Source: Limnephilus marmoratus
Taxonomy: Eukaryota; Arthropoda; Insecta; Trichoptera; Limnephilidae
DNA: 64,000 nt
Direction: 5' to 3'
Assembly (NCBI GenBank): GCA_917880885.1
Contig: OU862920.1
Span: forward strand, 186,001 to 250,000
Positions 62,350 to 64,000 of the stretch are shown here, one piece after another. The stretch's first letter is position 1. The number at the start of each line of letters is the position of its first letter. A program made the translations under genes and the position numbers. A model generated the notes under the pieces. The model did not search any database. It was given only the letters and a program-made list of their open reading frames with translations, and was not told where the DNA came from.

Positions 62350-62960
62350 TGTTATAGGTGTAACTTCTGGTGCATCACAGGGATCAAACCTGAGCCCTCT
62401 TCTTTTTCTAATATTCAGAAATGACCTAGGTTCAAAATTAAACTGTGATTATGCATTTTTCGCCGATGATCTTAAAATTTTTCGTAAAATTAAGTCTGTT
62501 TCTGATCATCAACTGCTTCTAAATGACCTAGACACATTCAATAACTGGTGTACTGTCAATGACATGCACTTACGAGTAAACGTTAAAAAATGTTACTCTT
62601 TAAAATTTCACTCGAAGAATTATAAAGGATTTTTCCTATGTTATTAATAATACTATTCTTAAAAAAGTGTCTTCCATAAGAGATCTAAGAATCACTCTCG
62701 ATTCTAAATCCATATTTGATGTACACATTAACGATATCAAGTGCAAATCACTTAATTCTAACCCTTTACAATGCCTTAATTAGAAGTAAACTTGAATATG
62801 GAAGCACTATTTGGAATCCACATTACTGAAAATATAAAAACATTGTAGAATCAGTTAAAAAAATGCAAAGACTGTAAATGACTGTTATCTTTTAAATGTG
62901 GATTACATGAACATGTTAGATCATACGACGCTACGTGCGACTTGAATACTTCAAAATTAA
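62350..62960 (+). pseudogene. LINE reverse transcriptase remnant
   Basis: From 62360: VTSGASQGSNLSPLLFLIF, then FFADDLKIFRKI (the Y/F-A-D-D catalytic box) and FNNWCTVNDMHLRVNVKKC, typical of Jockey/CR1-type ORF2. A stop follows near 62645. A further piece, KLEYGSTIWNPHY, lies at about 62790 after frameshifts. Confidence 0.85.
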
Positions 62961-63004
62961 TTACAAAAAGTTAAAATTACACCCATACATTACAAAAAAA
63001 AAAT

Positions 63005-63855
63005 TACACCCATAACTGGTGTACTTTATAGTCTCCAAGGATTACCACCCGTTCCTTTACTAACATCAGTGTACTACGCCATGGTACATTCACACCTTTC
63101 TTATCTCTGCTGTATCTGGGGATTTGCCTCAAAGAAATTGATAGCTGATCTGCAGGTGGTTCAAAACCGAGCTCTCAGAAATGTTTTTGGACTTCCATGG
63201 GACACCCATGTCAGAGACATCTATTCAGTTTCCGGTATTCTTCCAATCTCAGTCCTTCCTAAACATAAAATCACAAGCACCATCCTACAAATTACCCAAC
63301 AATCAACTCACACTAACATCACGCCACTTTACAATCAAGACATCCACACCTTCAATACTCGAAATAGCAATAAAATCCGCATACCTCAAACACACACTAC
63401 AAAATATGGAATAAAATCTCTGAACTATGTTGCCTCTACAATATATATAGATATGTACAAGGGAATCCAGCAAAATAAAAAATTCAGAGTAATGCTTTAA
63501 AAGAATATTTTTTAAATATGTTTAAGGATGAAACTTTGTAATTTTCATTTCATATTCAATTGTCTTGTTTCTTTTTTCTTCTTTTCTTTTTCATTTAGTT
63601 GTAATCATCCATATCTGTATAACCTTGTTCCTTTTTTCTTTAGTTGTTTTCTGTTGTTGTTTGTTCTACTCAACCTGTTTTTCATTTTTTCGTCTATATT
63701 GTATGTGAAACTTATATTTTTAATATCTAAATTCATATGTAAAATTTTAACTATTTCCTCCCACCCATGATTTTTATGTTCCTTCTGTCCTAAAATGAGT
63801 TCTTTAACTCATCGGGATTGCTCTAGCAAGAAATAAAAACCATAAAATAAATCAC
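63005..63855 (+). mobile_element. LINE C-terminal part and 3' UTR (second fragment)
   Basis: The frame opens with SLQGLPPVPLLTSVYYAMVH, then YLCCIWGFASKKLIADLQVV, QNRALRNVFGLPW and ends near 63500, a Jockey/CR1-like ORF2 C-terminus. It repeats the same ORF2 region as the KLEYGSTIWNPHY piece just upstream, so it is a separate insertion. The 3' UTR to about 63855 is shared with 55985-56170. Confidence 0.8.
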
Positions 63856-64000
63856 TTAAAATCAGAAGGCAATTGACTGATCTAATATGTTTATATAAAA
63901 TAATTCACGGCCATCATACTTCCTGTCGCTGTATTGATATAAGTGTTCCCTATTCCCATTGTTTAAGACGCCATAATATGTTTCACCTGAACATATAAAA

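Overview
The window is nuclear DNA of an insect, most likely a moth or butterfly (Lepidoptera). It is AT-rich, has spliced genes with GT-AG introns, and is packed with Helitrons, hAT elements, non-LTR elements, a Copia element and an errantivirus whose envelope is of the baculovirus F-protein type. I cannot name the species.

Two host genes are recognisable, both on the minus strand. The first is the N-terminal half of Jarid2 (Jumonji, a PRC2 cofactor). Its coding exons are tiny islands (54 to 182 bp, plus a 38-bp start-codon segment) scattered over 24 kb. From 5' to 3' of the gene they are 24350-24313, 19034-18853, 8636-8481, 6591-6523, 6402-6313 and 643-590. Splice phases agree at every junction, and the gene runs off the left edge. 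The second is a complete, apparently intronless ADGF (secreted adenosine deaminase of the ADA2 class) at 58513-60057. A possible small membrane-protein ORF lies at 33698-33982, with an inverted partial copy near 36 kb.

Layout: 0-6.6 kb holds the downstream Jarid2 exons, a 57-bp tandem array, a piggyBac MITE and a 2-kb hAT with tandem repeats inside. 6.6-24 kb is Jarid2 intron filled by a Copia element (9593-13852), an apparently intact autonomous hAT (14326-18389) containing another hAT, and a third hAT (20557-22192) containing Helitron DNA. 24-27 kb has a 63-bp array, a large foldback and the presumed Jarid2 5' region. 27-45 kb is a TE field: two copies of a 1.1-kb hAT, further MITEs, Helitron tandem arrays, and a dead autonomous Helitron carrying an IS630/Tc1-like element. 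45042-50998 is an errantivirus with matching 4-bp target duplications, a gutted pol, and a LINE inserted in one LTR. 51-58 kb has a 212-bp satellite-like array, a small hAT and LINE fragments. ADGF follows, then sparse sequence, a 94-bp array and LINE remains to the end.

Apart from Jarid2 and ADGF, most of what can be read belongs to mobile elements. The most informative features are their nested insertions, several dated by intact target-site duplications, and the internal losses that made the Copia, errantivirus, Tc1-like and Helitron copies defective while the hAT at 14.3-18.4 kb still looks able to encode a full transposase.
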